Source: Telopea speciosissima
Taxonomy: Eukaryota; Streptophyta; Magnoliopsida; Proteales; Proteaceae
Length of the DNA: 64,000 nt
Assembly: GCF_018873765.1 (NCBI RefSeq)
Contig: NC_057919.1
Location: forward strand, 69,496,984 to 69,560,983
Reading direction: 5' to 3'
The notes beneath the pieces are model-generated. The model was given only the letters and a program-made list of their open reading frames with translations. It had not been told where the DNA came from and did no database searches. Positions within the stretch are counted from its first letter, which is position 1. Every line of letters begins with the position of its first letter. Both the position numbers and the translations under genes were made by a program. Of this stretch, positions 44,281 to 56,673 are shown piece after piece.

Positions 44281-45825
44281 TTAATTACATCTGGCGGTGC
44301 ACAACATTTGAGAGGATAAAAATCCATAACTGTCCTTGTGCATGTGGTGTACCGTTCGGGTTCGGGTTCGAGTTCGGTGTCGGCCGAAATTTCCACCAGC
44401 GATTATAGCAGAGATGACTTCCCACGCCCACCTCACTTTGTTTTCGGCGCCGGAACTTCCGCTTATCAGGTCTCGTCATCTTCTTCTTCTTCATCTGCTT
44501 ATCCTTGGGGAAAGAAAAGTTTTCCTTCACTATTTGTATTATGTTTGGGTCGCAATTCCCTGGTTCGTTTTCTTTTTTCAATTTCATTTCATCTCTTGTT
44601 CATTCCATTTAGTTCTGTAGACCATAAAAATGAATTCCTTGACTAAGTGGAGTGAATGACACACGTACATAGAACAGACTGAAAACAAGGTTAATAAGAA
44701 ATTTTGGAGAAATTTTTGCATACCATTAATTCTTAAAATTGGAATTGTAATCCAACTTCATTTCTTTGGGGAAAAAATTTCTGAATCCCTTAAAATGATT
44801 TTTCCCAAAGAAGATTTCTTATAGATTATGTTATTAAAAGGAATAAGAACAGAACATTTGAAGTTTTGAACGATGAGTGATTGATGAAATGAGTCACTGA
44901 AATAGAGATTTTGATATATCATGAAATCTTGAAGGTTGAAGGTGCAGCATTCGAGGATGGAAAGACTCCTAGCATTTGGGATACCTTTGCTCACTCTGGT
45001 CAGTTTTCCTTTCCTAATTACCTAATACTAAATCATTCCTGTGAATCAAAATGGTTTTTTTTTTTTGGTAGAATCAAAATGTTTTTAAGTACCCGTACCA
45101 GAGACTGAACCCAACAGTATTGCCCATCCCAAGATGGATCGGCTGATCCTACAGAGGACATCAATGGAATTGGATCATCAAATCCCAAGATGGATCAGGT
45201 GTAATCCAATCCCATGTTTTTTTTGGGGGTTTTCTGATCAATAAAATAAATGGAGTTACATGAATACACTAATACTCTCTGTCTGTTCAATAATTTCAGG
45301 AAGATTCGGTGAGAACAATGGGGACATAGCCTGTGATGGGTGTCACAAATATAAGGTGTATTCAGCTTCTTAATCCTGCATTTCTATTCAATTCCTACTT
45401 AAAAGGGCACAGATTTTGCTTCACTGCAAAATTGAGTTGATTTGGTTAGTTTTGCTGCATTGTGTATTCAAGGTGCTTTTGTTTCTTTGTCTCTCCTAGG
45501 AAGATGTCCAACTCATGATGGATACAGGCTTAGGAGCCTTTCGATTTTCCATCTCATGCTCTAGGGTTATACCGAGTATGAAACTCTACATAAACAACAC
45601 ATTATCAGAGTGTTACAATCCAAAAAAATGAGATCAATTAATTTTTCAATCTTACTGTGACATTTAATCATCGATCTTGCTAATTTATCAGATGGAAGAG
45701 GACCTGTTAATCCGAAGGGAGTACACTACTATAACAGCCTAATCAATGAACTGCTTAGCCATGGTAAGAAAGTGTGTTCATAAGAGGAAATACAAGATAT
45801 TATTCTCATGTTTGACTCTGTTTAA

Positions 45826-46056
<231 letters not shown>

Positions 46057-46569
46057 TGATTCCACTGCATTGAGTACACCCATTGGGCATCTTGTATGAG
46101 TTGAAATGCAAAACCTTCCTGTGCAATGTGTCGAAAGTACTTAAATTAATGCTTGTATGAGTGAATTAGATACTTTTTGTAGTGCCTGTAGGTCATTTGC
46201 TGATGTTACTCTGAGATATAAAATTGAGGGTGATTTACACTTGGGTTACTTAGCATTTTGTGAAACTGCGACTGGGGTACCTCACGGGTGATTTATTATG
46301 TTTGATGTATCTCATGTTTCATAAATATTATTTTTGGGGTACCTCATGTTTCATAAATGTTTTGTTTGGGATACCTTTCGTTTTCATCTTTTCAATTTTA
46401 TCTATAGATATTTTGTTTGGTTTTTTCCTCTTCTCCGGCTGATGTGCCGCAACACCCACCCACAGAGGGTGGCAGCCGGCCATCGGAGGAGATTATAGGG
46501 AGGCCCGGAGGTGCTCTGCTCCTTGGAGGCGGCTGGCAAAAGACCACATCCATTCCATTGGAGGAGGTG

Positions 46570-47880
46570 TGATGCAGATTCATCACCAAATAGGGCTTGT
46601 TTCATTAGAAATAAGTCTAGCGTTGGGTTACATACATGTTGGGCCTTTGATCCCATGGGTTTCTAATGTAATAGACCACTTTTCTGGGCCTAAAATAGGG
46701 GTACATAGGTTGCATACGGGATTAGCCCAATATTTAGTTTTTATTGTGTGTTTTTAATTGAGCCGGTTTAAATTGGTGGCATCCAATTGGTTCAATTGGT
46801 CTAATTTAAGTGAAGTGATCCTATTGGCTAAGAGGTTCTTATATCCTATTGGCTACTAGGGAATCTTCTTTATTTTAAGTAGTTTAAGTTGTTTTAAGTC
46901 ATTAGGACTCTATTTTGAGTCTATTTGAGTTTCCTAGTCAGTTTAAGTTGCCTAATAGATTAGGGATAAGGTTAGGCCATTCCTTTTTAGTGTCTAAGTC
47001 TATTTTTGAGTCTTCTATATAAGTTTGTAAGGGAGGCCAGCATTGTATACGAATTTGATTAATAAAAATTAGCTTTATGCTTGCTGCCTTAGCTCCATCG
47101 GGAGTGTGCCTTGTGAGTAATATCAAGGTTGAAGGGATTGGTGGATCTCCAATCGACTCCTTGCATTGTGAAGATCGGGAGGGCTGCTACTTATCTCCTT
47201 GCATTGTGAAGATCGGGAGACCCCATTGTTCATCTTCAAAGTTGTTGCCATTGAAGACCTGTAACAAGTAAGAAATTCTGCAACTATTCTTCTTCCTTCT
47301 AAAAGGTCACATACAAGGTGATTTTCGTGAGAATTCTGCCCAGCCAAATCTAACCATTAGAATCTGCTAAAAATTTGATCAAGTCTTTCTCAAACCCTAA
47401 GAGAGACTCGATTCAAATTTCAGCACCATCCACCCAGCCGATTGTCTGAAATTACAGTTTTACCCCTCTCTCCTACTTCTACTAGGAAACCTCCATAACT
47501 CCAAATCTGTCCATCAATTTCAAACCAAACTTTCAGCATACATCCCTTACATCATTGTTGACACTCGATCCAAGTTTCAGCCCCAAACTCCCACTTTATC
47601 CCCTCCATTCCTTCACTCCATTAAAACCCAAAACCTGCAACACAATTCTGTCCAGAACTGCAGAATTTTAAAACCTTCCCAAATCCTATTATTTTTATAC
47701 CATATTGACCCCCTAGACCTGCCCATTAATACCCTATAAACCCCTTTCCCAATATCCAACCCTAACCCTAGGAATTGACCTAAATCCTAGTGCTGTCCAT
47801 TCGAACCAGCAGCCCCTTTTTTTTATTTGATCCTGTTGTTTGGCTCCTAGTAGGTCTCCTACCTATCTAGGACTACATTA
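46570..47880 (+). repeat. 5' LTR of the gag-only element
   Basis: 1311 bp. Contains an internal duplication (CTCCTTGCATTGTGAAGATC at about 47156 and 47200) and CCCTAA-rich text near its end. Its middle (about 46735-46906) resembles the solo LTR at 36250, while the flanking parts resemble the LTR of the TRIM-like element at 8947. Confidence 0.92.
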
Positions 47881-47895
47881 AGTGGTATCAAAGCC

Positions 47896-49368
47896 ATGGA
47901 TGAGCATGGCCAGCCCATTACCTCTGTGTCCATCGACTCTTTGAACAAAATTCTGGAGAAGCTTCAGCAGTTTCATGCTGGTCAAAGGGCTATAAGTGAA
48001 ACATTGCAGCGAATTGAGCAACACCAAACTACTCCAGTAAGGAACAACAACATTCCCCTAGAAAAGGACAAATATCAAGTCAATTCGGTAGCACAAAGAA
48101 CCCCAAGGACAGATCAATACAGAGAAGACAGAGATTACAGGGATCGACGTAGGCATGACAGAGATCATAGTGAAGATAGGAACAGAGGATACAAAGATTA
48201 CAGGAGACGCCATAGACCTCCAGAGGCGTATGAGTTGAGAGACTATGATGGCAGACCAGATCCACAGGTATTCTATGATTGGTTAGCTGCTTTAGATGAT
48301 TATTTTAATTGGTATGATTTGCCTGAGCATAGGAAAATGAGACTAGCACATACCAAGCTAGTGGGACCAACACATAATTGGTGGAGAACCCAGATGGATT
48401 ATTCTGACTACCGTGGTAGAGAACCTGTTACATGGGCAGAGATGAAAGAAGATCTGAGTAAGAAATATTTCCCACGGACGTTCAGAGCTCTACAACAAGG
48501 TAACTTAAATTCCCATCGACAACATCACCACCAAAAAGCCTTCAAATCTGAAGACAACTTGAAGCCTCCATCAATGAGATTCCGTTTGCAAGTTGCAGAG
48601 TGTTGGAAATCTGACATCACCAGTGTTAAATCAGCGGCTGAATACAAATGTACATTGCCAACGGAAATTGAGAGAGCACAAGTTGAAGACAAAGCTGAAG
48701 TGATCACAGTGAATTGTGATGAAAAGAAAGAGACAATGCCTGGAGCTTCAAAGATGGAAAGTCAACATGCGGAAGATTCTACTGAAGAGGTCTACCTTGA
48801 AGAAGTCAAAGTAGACAAAGCTGAAACAGCAGAAGATGAAGAGGTGGTTGAGAATATTCCACAGGAGATCAATGATATTCAAGATGTTGTTCTTGAAGAG
48901 GTGGAGCTTGTATCTCAAGTATTAGATGAGAAGGTTGCTAACACTAAAGACTCTATGGATAGGGCATTCACAGTTGGTGCTGATTCAGAGGTAGAGCACA
49001 TAGAGTTTGTTATGCCACCATGGTTCTTCGAAGAGAAAGCTCCACGCCTTGAAGACTATATTCTTAATGTTCCTGCTTTATCGGAATTCTGTTTGGGGAT
49101 GGTCAAAGCTGCTGATCACATGTTGATTCCCCCTCATCATTACAAAATTCGAGGACGAATTTTTTCAAGTTGGGGAGAGTTGATGCAGATTCATCACCAA
49201 ATAGGGCTTGTTTCATTAGAAATAAGTCTAGCGTTGGGTTACATACATGTTGGGCCTTTGATCCCATGGGTTTCTAATGTAATAGGCCACTTTTCTGGGC
49301 CTAAAATAGGGGTACATAGGTTGCATACGGGATTAGCCCAATACTTAGTTTTTATTGTGTGTTTTTAA
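47896..49368 (+). CDS. Gag-like protein of the retrotransposon, 490 residues, ends inside the 3' LTR
   Basis: Single open frame from ATG at 47896. Parts: N-terminal helical segment (SLNKILEKLQQFHAGQRAIS), an Arg/Asp-rich repeat stretch (about 75-105), the gypsy gag core (PDPQVFYDWLAALDDYFNWY, then HNWWRTQMDY and WAEMKEDLSKKYFPRTFR, about 120-205), and a long acidic C-terminal region rich in Glu/Val. There is no zinc knuckle, protease, RT or integrase. The frame crosses the polypurine tract and the LTR start at 49181, so the last 62 codons are LTR-encoded. Retrotrans_gag assignment is by motif. It is intact and may be expressed. Confidence 0.85.
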   Translation: MDEHGQPITSVSIDSLNKILEKLQQFHAGQRAISETLQRIEQHQTTPVRNNNIPLEKDKYQVNSVAQRTPRTDQYREDRDYRDRRRHDRDHSEDRNRGYKDYRRRHRPPEAYELRDYDGRPDPQVFYDWLAALDDYFNWYDLPEHRKMRLAHTKLVGPTHNWWRTQMDYSDYRGREPVTWAEMKEDLSKKYFPRTFRALQQGNLNSHRQHHHQKAFKSEDNLKPPSMRFRLQVAECWKSDITSVKSAAEYKCTLPTEIERAQVEDKAEVITVNCDEKKETMPGASKMESQHAEDSTEEVYLEEVKVDKAETAEDEEVVENIPQEINDIQDVVLEEVELVSQVLDEKVANTKDSMDRAFTVGADSEVEHIEFVMPPWFFEEKAPRLEDYILNVPALSEFCLGMVKAADHMLIPPHHYKIRGRIFSSWGELMQIHHQIGLVSLEISLALGYIHVGPLIPWVSNVIGHFSGPKIGVHRLHTGLAQYLVFIVCF

Positions 49369-50490
49369 TTGAGCCGGTTTAAATTGGTTGCATCCAATTG
49401 GTTCAATTGGTCTAATTTAAGTGAAGTGATCCTATTGGCTAAGAGGTTCTTATATCCTATTGGCTACTAGGGAATCTTCTTTATTTTAAGTAGTTTAAGT
49501 TGTTTTAAGTCATTAGGACTCTATTTTGAGTCTATTTGAGTTTCCTAGTCAGTTTAAGTTGCCTAATAGATTAGGGATAAGGTTAGGCCATTCCTTTTTA
49601 GTGTCTAAGTCTATTTTTGAGTCTTCTATATAAGTTTGTAAGGGAGGCCAGCATTGTATACGAATTTGATTAATAAAAATTAGCTTTATGCTTGCTGCCT
49701 TAGCTCCATCGGGAGTGTGCCTTGTGAGTAATATCAAGGTTGAAGGGATTGGTGGATCTCCAATCGACTCCTTGCATTGTGAAGATCGGGAGGGCTGCTA
49801 CTTATCTCCTTGCATTGTGAAGATCGGGAGACCCCATTGTTCATCTTCAAAGTTGTTGCCATTGAAGACCTGTAACAAGTAAGAAATTCTGCAACTATTC
49901 TTCTTCCTTCTAAAAGGTCACATACAAGGTGATTTTCGTGAGAATTCTGCCCAGCCAAATCTAACCATTAGAATCTGCTAAAAATTTGATCAAGTCTTTC
50001 TCAAACCCTAAGAGAGACTCGATTCAAATTTCAGCACCATCCACCCAGCCGATTGTCTGAAATTACAGTTTTACCCCTCTCTCCTACTTCTACTAGGAAA
50101 CCTCCATAACTCCAAATCTGTCCATCAATTTCAAACCAAACTTTCAGCATACATCCCTTACATCATTGTTGACACTCGATCCAAGTTTCAGCCCCAAACT
50201 CCCACTTTATCCCCTCCATTCCTTCACTCCATTAAAACCCAAAACCTGCAACACAATTCTGTCCAGAACTGCAGAATTTTAAAACCTTCCCAAATCCTAT
50301 TATTTTTATACCATATTGACCCCCTAGACCTGCCCATTAATACCCTATAAACCCCTTTCCCAATATCCAACCCTAACCCTAGGAATTGACCTAAATCCTA
50401 GTGCTGTCCATTCGAACCAGCAGCCCCTTTTTTTATTTGATCCTGTTGCTTGGCTCCTAGTAGGTCTCCTACCTATCTAGGACTACATTA
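49181..50490 (+). repeat. 3' LTR of the gag-only element
   Basis: 1310 bp, almost identical to 46570-47880. Differences seen by eye include A/G near 49285, one less T in the run near 50427-50434, and T/C in the GTTGTTTGG/GTTGCTTGG text near 50447. Confidence 0.92.
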
Positions 50491-50585
50491 AGGTGGTAAT
50501 GGCAGTGGTGGTATGGGCAAAAGCTGGAAATATGAAATAGGTACCCCAAACATAATATATCAAACATGAGTTATCCAAGGGGTAG

Positions 50586-51116
50586 GCCAGATTTGGTATG
50601 ATTTCTATTTCAATTTCAGATTGATTTCATGAAATAGTCAACAAATAGATTTTTGGTCAAGAAATTGAAATTGTATTGGTTGCATAAATTTGAAATATTC
50701 CAAGAATAAGAAACCCATTTGGTACTTCAATTTCTGGGAATAAATTCTCTATATTTCTTTGGGAGAGAGTGGTGGTGATGGTGGGGGCAGGGGCAGGGGC
50801 AGGGCCGGAAAAGGGGTCGTGTTGGTGGTAATGGTGGAGGGTAGGTGGTGGTGAGACCATGAGGAGAAGAAGAGGGGTAGTGTTTTATTTTTAACATGAA
50901 ATTACTAATTTTGCCATTAAGTTAACCATGTGCTCATTAAACAGCCAGAGTGAAATCAATTTCAATTTCAATATTGAAACAACTCCTCGGCTATTTCAGA
51001 ATTTCAATTCCATTTGATTTTTACTTCACTGAAATAAGTTGCAAAAATCAAACCAAACAATTTTCGGAATAGAAATCACCCAATGAAATTGAAATAGAAA
51101 TCTTAAAATCAGGCCA
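50586..51116. mobile_element. MITE-like element in GH1 intron 6
   Basis: Left GGCCAGATTTGGTATGATTT and right complement GGCCTGATTTTAAGATTTCT, both followed by CTATTTCAATTTCA, are imperfect terminal repeats. The inside has GGGGCA repeats near 50785. The target duplication is not clear. Confidence 0.55.
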
Positions 51117-52780
51117 TCATTTCTCTAAACGTTAGGTGCGCAGATTTACCTTAACATTGACTTCTCTGTCTACTATGAAACACGTTGCCTAGCAAAGCAG
51201 TGGGTGTGCACTTTGTAACACCAATTTGTTACATTATGATGATGACAATAATATCTCTTTGTGGATGTAGGAAAGATTTCACAGCATATGTAGATGTGTG
51301 CTTCAGAGAATTTGGTGATCGAGTATCATATTGGACTACCATGAATGAGGCCAATGCGTTTGTTTTGGGAGGGTGTGATTCAGGTATATTTCCTCCAGGC
51401 CGTTGTTCTTCCCCATTTGGTCTCAATTGCACAAGAGGCAGCTTGACAACAGAGCCTTACATCGCCACACATAATATCTTGCTGGCTCATGCATCAGCCA
51501 CGAGATTGTACAAGGAGAAGTACCAGGTTCCTCCTTAACATATTCATTGTGGTTTCAGTAGCGGCCACTGGTGTAAAGGAACTAAATTAACGTGGATGGG
51601 TAATGCAGGCCAAGCAAAATGGATTTGTCGGTCTCAATTTCTTAACCTATGGGATGGTTCCTTTGACAAACTCCACAGAGGATTTGAGAGCTGCTCAAAG
51701 GGTCCATGACTTCTTTCATGGTTGGTAAGTTTCTAATTTCCTATAGACAGATATTAAGTGATGTCATATTTTCACTAAAGGTTGTCTAATTGCAGATTTC
51801 TTGATCCTTTAGTTTTTGGAGACTATCCTGAATCTATGAAGAAGAATGTTGGCTCAAGGCTCCCTGTTTTCACCCCACACCAATCAAAACTAGTGAAAGG
51901 CTCATGTGATTTCTTTGGACTGAACCACTATAGAACAGTGCATATCAAGGATGATCCGGACAGTCTCAAAATGATTGAAAGAGATTTCCTGGAAGACAAG
52001 GCTGCAAAGATGTTATGTATGTTGATTTCACGTTGCAATTAACTCTTTGATTCCAATTGGATCTATGGAACTTACTTGACTTACTTGATGTTATCATTTT
52101 GCTGCAGCTAAGCAGGGTCCTTCACCAAATGGTTAGGTAATATTACTAAATATGTATTTATATTAGGTTTGCTTTTAGTTTATTTGGAGCCTATCTCTTA
52201 CTAACCTAAGCTAAAAACGTCTGAGTTCAGTTTTCTATTGATCGTGTTGGTCTGCAAAGTGTGTTAGAGCATCTGAAGCAAGATTATGGCAACCCACCTG
52301 TTTTCATTCATGAAAATGGTACATATTTCTTAACCTTCAATCTACATATAGAAATATTTTCTATCTGTCACCTAAGATAGCAGGAAAATGTCATTTATTC
52401 ACGAATATTCATTGAATGAAGATTGTTAGGTCTCCTTGATTTGGTTCATATTATCTGCACTCTTAAATCACTCTTTTTGGGGTTCTATCTTGCACCTGGT
52501 GGCATGCATTGAGGGTGTTTGGGTTTCGTCCATATTGATCCATTATGCTCTAGGTTGGCTCTTGTTGAGCCAGGCAACCAAATTATATGGTTCCTTGGGT
52601 ATATTGGGTTATCTCCTAGGGTTATAGTAACAGACTCTGAGTATCTCTCTAAGCCAACAATTTGAGCTTTTAGAGGGAGATGGGTCTTTGGGTTTCCTTG
52701 ATTCAATTAATCTGAATGGTGAGTGCTAAAGCTCCCCCTTAACCCCACCACCACCAAACCCCACCCCACCCCCCACCCCC

Positions 52781-52811
<31 letters not shown>

Positions 52812-53273
52812 AAGAAAATTTGAGCAGTCTCAGTGTGTTGATATGTCTTCATGAGATGTGGCACGATGTTTTTATGTCTCCAGGTCAAATGACATCCCAA
52901 AATGCTTCATTGAATAACACATCAAGAGTGGAATATTTAGAAGCTTTCATTGGAGGATTGCTTCAGGCCATGAGGTATGGTATAATTATTTTGTTGGGTA
53001 AATGATATTAAGAGTAGAGGAATGTTCCTGGTAATAGATTGTGCTTTTTTTTTTCAAATTTTAAATGACAGAAATGGTTCGGATACTAGAGGGTATTTTG
53101 TTTGGTCCTTCATGGATGTATTTGAATTATTTGATGGCTTCAGATCTGCATTTGGCCTGTATTACATAGACTTTGATGATCCGGATTTGAAGAGATACGC
53201 TAAGTTCTCTGCACACTGGTACTCCAACTTTCTCAAGGGAAGAAGGATGAATCAGTACCTATGGGATCATTGA

Positions 53274-54779
53274 AGCACTCTGCAGTCTATCTTGATCCTC
53301 AGGATTTAAACCGGATTTTTCGGGAAGATAAAGCTGGCTTACCAATATTTAGACTGTAATGCTGCTTGCGGGTGGTTTTTAGCTCTGAGAGAGTGACTTG
53401 TTTCCCTTGGGCAGGGGTAAGGTGGGTTATGTCCCCTTTGTATTTTCAGTGATTATTTATATTAAAAAGAAAAGAGTTGAACTTTGTTGTTCTATTTTCG
53501 CTGAAAGATGGGCGTTGGATTGATTCTTTGTACAGGGGATGACTAGGCTTGCTTATTTTTTTTCCTCCATTAGATTGTACTGTTTTTATTTTGAATTAAA
53601 AAGGAAAAAAACTTCCACACAACACCATAATGCAATTTTCCTTTCACATGGATTATTTTATTATTTTCTGTGTCTTTTTGTTCAATTATTTGTTTTTTGG
53701 ACTCTACAATATTGCTCTGATCCACGGGATATGTTCAGATACTTGGTGAGCATATGTGAGGTTGTTTCTGTTAAAAATGAAGATAGCCAAACCTTTTAAA
53801 CCATCCAATAAGCTATCTTTTGGTTTCCTCCATGGTTCACAGGGACTTAAATCTTAACGCAGCGATCAACTTAAATATTTGGGTTTGCTACCTGTTTTTT
53901 GTTTGGGTTGATGTTCTCTGTGCTGCAGCGCACCTTGCGCCCAAACACATGGGCTTGCCATTCAGGGGGTTTGGAATTCCCCATACATTGATAACAATTC
54001 CTAGACATGAAAAACTACCCCCAAGGCCTAGAATGCTATTCCCATGACAGAGGAACTACTAACCAGACTTTGAAAACTGTTAATGGAAGGCACTTAATGC
54101 TGCCTTGGAATTCAAAAACTCAAATACTAAAAACTAGGAGATACTTTAGTGACTATCAGACTTCTACCTAGAAATATGAAAGGACTCTTAAATAAACCTA
54201 GGAAATATGAAAATAAGCTACTAAGCCTAATCCCGTATGCCTTCTTTGTATCCACATTTTTGACCCATTAAAGTGGTCCATTACACAGAAAACATAGCAA
54301 ACCAAGATCGAATCTGGAAGAGGATTCTGATCTGAATCTGTTTTGAGTGGGTTATGGGTAAGTATGATGGAGGTTGATGGAGTGTGGTTGCAGGAATGGA
54401 TGATGGAGATGATGAGGATGATGAGGATGATGATAGTTGCAGATGAAGATATATAGGTGGCAGCCTAGAGTCCCACTATTGCCCAATCGTCGAAGTCCCA
54501 CCGATGTCGCAATCGAATCAGTTCCACCTTGGTCCCACTTGAGTCTCACAAGCAAAAATTCTCAAAGAGAGTAGTTTGTTTTCAATTCATGGTTGCCTTT
54601 GAGAGCAGCCAGGACTTGCATTATATAGAGATGGAAATCTTGAATACATCACAATAACATTAAGAAACTCTTAGAATTCCGGCAGGGTGGTCATTTCACC
54701 CACCCCCATGTGTCTGGGTGCAGCCTGCACTCCCGGTACAGAGAATATTTGGCCTTTTTGTTTTTTGATAATAAAAAAA
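53274..54779. other. GH1 3' flank and intergenic DNA
   Basis: No gene recognised. GATGAT repeats near 54405-54440 and AT-rich text; nothing else supported. Confidence 0.45.
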
Positions 54780-54788
54780 AAACTAAAT

Positions 54789-55081
54789 GAGTAAATTATA
54801 CGTCACCCCCTAGTTTTTTAAAAAACTCAAATCACCCCTTGGTTTAGACCCCAATATGACAAATTAGTCCTTACCATTAGTTTTATGCTGTTAAGTGATG
54901 AACTATCCTTGACCAATGTTTAAGATGAAGGAAGGGTAGTATTGTAAATTTAATTCTAATGTTTTAATACAAGGGTAAAATAATCCATTCACACTTATAA
55001 TTAATAGTAGACTTAACACCTTTACTGTAGAGGAGGTGATTTGAGTTTTTCAAAAATCAGGGGGTGATGTATAATTTATCC
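54789..55081. mobile_element. 293-bp Mutator-type MITE with 9-bp target duplication
   Basis: Left end TAAATTATACGTCACCCCCT and right-end complement TAAATTATACATCACCCCCT. AAACTAAAT stands at 54780-54788 and 55082-55090. Termini resemble those of the Pack-MULE at 42328 (AAATTATAC and TCACCCC in common). Confidence 0.85.
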
Positions 55082-55263
55082 AAACTAAATTTATTAACTA
55101 AAAGTTTATAATTACATCATGTTCACGGAAACCAGAACAACACTGTTTCCGATTGGTAGTATTAGCAAAACATTGTCAGAGGTTAAAATATTAGAATCAG
55201 TCAGTGCTCTGAACAAAATTCCATTGGAATAAATTAGTTACCACATGTGGTCACCCCCACCCA

Positions 55264-55752
55264 GTGGTTGGGTTGCGCTCAACTGTGACGGTTCTGTTAA
55301 GCGGGATGGGGGGGGGGGGGGGTGGTTATGGTGCGATTGCACGTAACCATTTTGGGAAACCATTGTTTGCTGTCGCTGGTGGTGCAAGAGATGTTAGCAT
55401 TGTGCATATGGAATTGCTGGCCATTAAGACTGCTCTCTTAAAGGCCAGCAGTCTCAATCTATCACGAGTACAGGTACGCTCAGACTCTCTGCTGGCTGTG
55501 AAGATGATCGTGGGCACCTACGCTATATCTTGGGAAGTTAGATGGCTGATTGAGGAGATCAGAGTATTGCGAGATTCTTTTGAGAGTTGCTCTTTTGCTC
55601 ACCAAGTTCGTGAGGCAAATGCATGTGCTGATTATTTAGCAGGGATGGTGGATTCTTGTGTTGATATTTCAATTTCTGTTGGTTGTTTCCCTTCGGCTCT
55701 CTCTACTTTGGTGGAGAATGATGAGAGGGGGAAAAAATATATCCGAATGTAA
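55264..55752 (+). pseudogene. RNase H-like domain remnant with poly-G frameshift
   Basis: Encodes an RNase H fold of the RVT_3 type common in plant LINEs and domesticated proteins. Upstream of the G run another frame reads GWVALNCDGSVKRD with the first catalytic Asp. After the run the frame reads YGAIARNHFGKPLFAVAGG, HMELLAIKTALLKAS, VRSDSLLAVKMI and VREANACADYLAGM. The run of 15 G at 55308-55322 shifts the frame; 14 or 17 would restore it. Whether this is a real lesion or a read error cannot be told. No RT is attached. Confidence 0.75.
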
Positions 55753-56673
55753 TCAGTTTATAACATTATTATAATATAAGCTCCTTTTTTAAAATAAAAA
55801 AATTCCATTGGAATAGCAAGAGATATGTATAAGTGTAGGAATAAGAAGCCAAGGCCAAGGTGTTGTATCCCGCGAGGGAAGCAGACGAACCACATACGTG
55901 CCTTGCCATGACTCCAAACTTCTTTGACCTTGAAATTCAATTGGGAAGCATGATTGAGACCCTGAGCAATGCATGTCATATTCGCCTCCAAAATCTGTCA
56001 TGGGTCCAGAAAACCTACGACCACCAAAATTATGCACGTTTCTATAAAAAAAACAATAACTCCGCCCTGATCTTTTTAAGATGGAATCGGAAGATCCTGT
56101 GCAAATCAAAACAGAAAAAGTGTAATACAGGTAATTTGGCATTCCAAAAAGGAATAATATCATAGGTATTATGCCGAATATTTACATCACTGGGAATAGA
56201 AAGGGTAGGGGGATGGGGATGAATATTTAAGTTTGATTGTCATCGATAACATTTTGGATAACCCAATTTGGATTAGACTTGGCTAATTCATGAACCACCT
56301 CGCTCTGAAGACACCATATAAAATAACAAATAATAATAATAAACACACACACACACAAACAAAGAGAAAGATGACACTTAAAAGCGAATGCAAAGTTTTA
56401 CCAAAAAGGAAGAGTAGAAGAATTCCGTTCTCATTCCCAAGGGTCCCGCAACCCAGATCCGCTTAACCCATTCACATGACAAAAAAATATGCCAGTAAGA
56501 TTCCACACTGGATCCACAAAAAAAAAAAAAAACACCATGTGAATCAATTGGTATCCATTTCGAGATATTTGCTTTAACCGAAACTCCTGTATTTAAGACA
56601 CGTCAAAAAAAGACTTTAAACTTAGGATGTATAGGAAGCTTTCAAAGATAACATCACCAAAATGATCTCTCAT
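55753..56673. other. Intergenic DNA, no recognised feature
   Basis: AT-rich. A short CA repeat lies near 56342-56357 and A runs near 56518. No coding or terminal-repeat signal. Confidence 0.45.

Larger units (their letters stand above)
46570..50490 (+). mobile_element. Young gag-only LTR retrotransposon (TR-GAG type) in GH1 intron 6
   Basis: LTRs 46570-47880 and 49181-50490 both start TGATGCAG and end CTACATTA. AGGTG stands at 46565-46569 and 50491-50495, a perfect 5-bp duplication. By eye the LTRs differ at only about four or five substitutions and one T-run indel in 1.31 kb. PBS-like TGGTATCAAAGCC starts at 47883; polypurine tract TTGGGGAGAG ends at the 3' LTR. The 1.3-kb inside encodes gag only. 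Replication must use proteins from another element. Confidence 0.93.

Noticed and set aside
50740..50860. Proline/threonine-rich minus-strand frame
   Set aside because: It is the translation of GGTGGT and GGGGCA repeats inside a MITE-like element.
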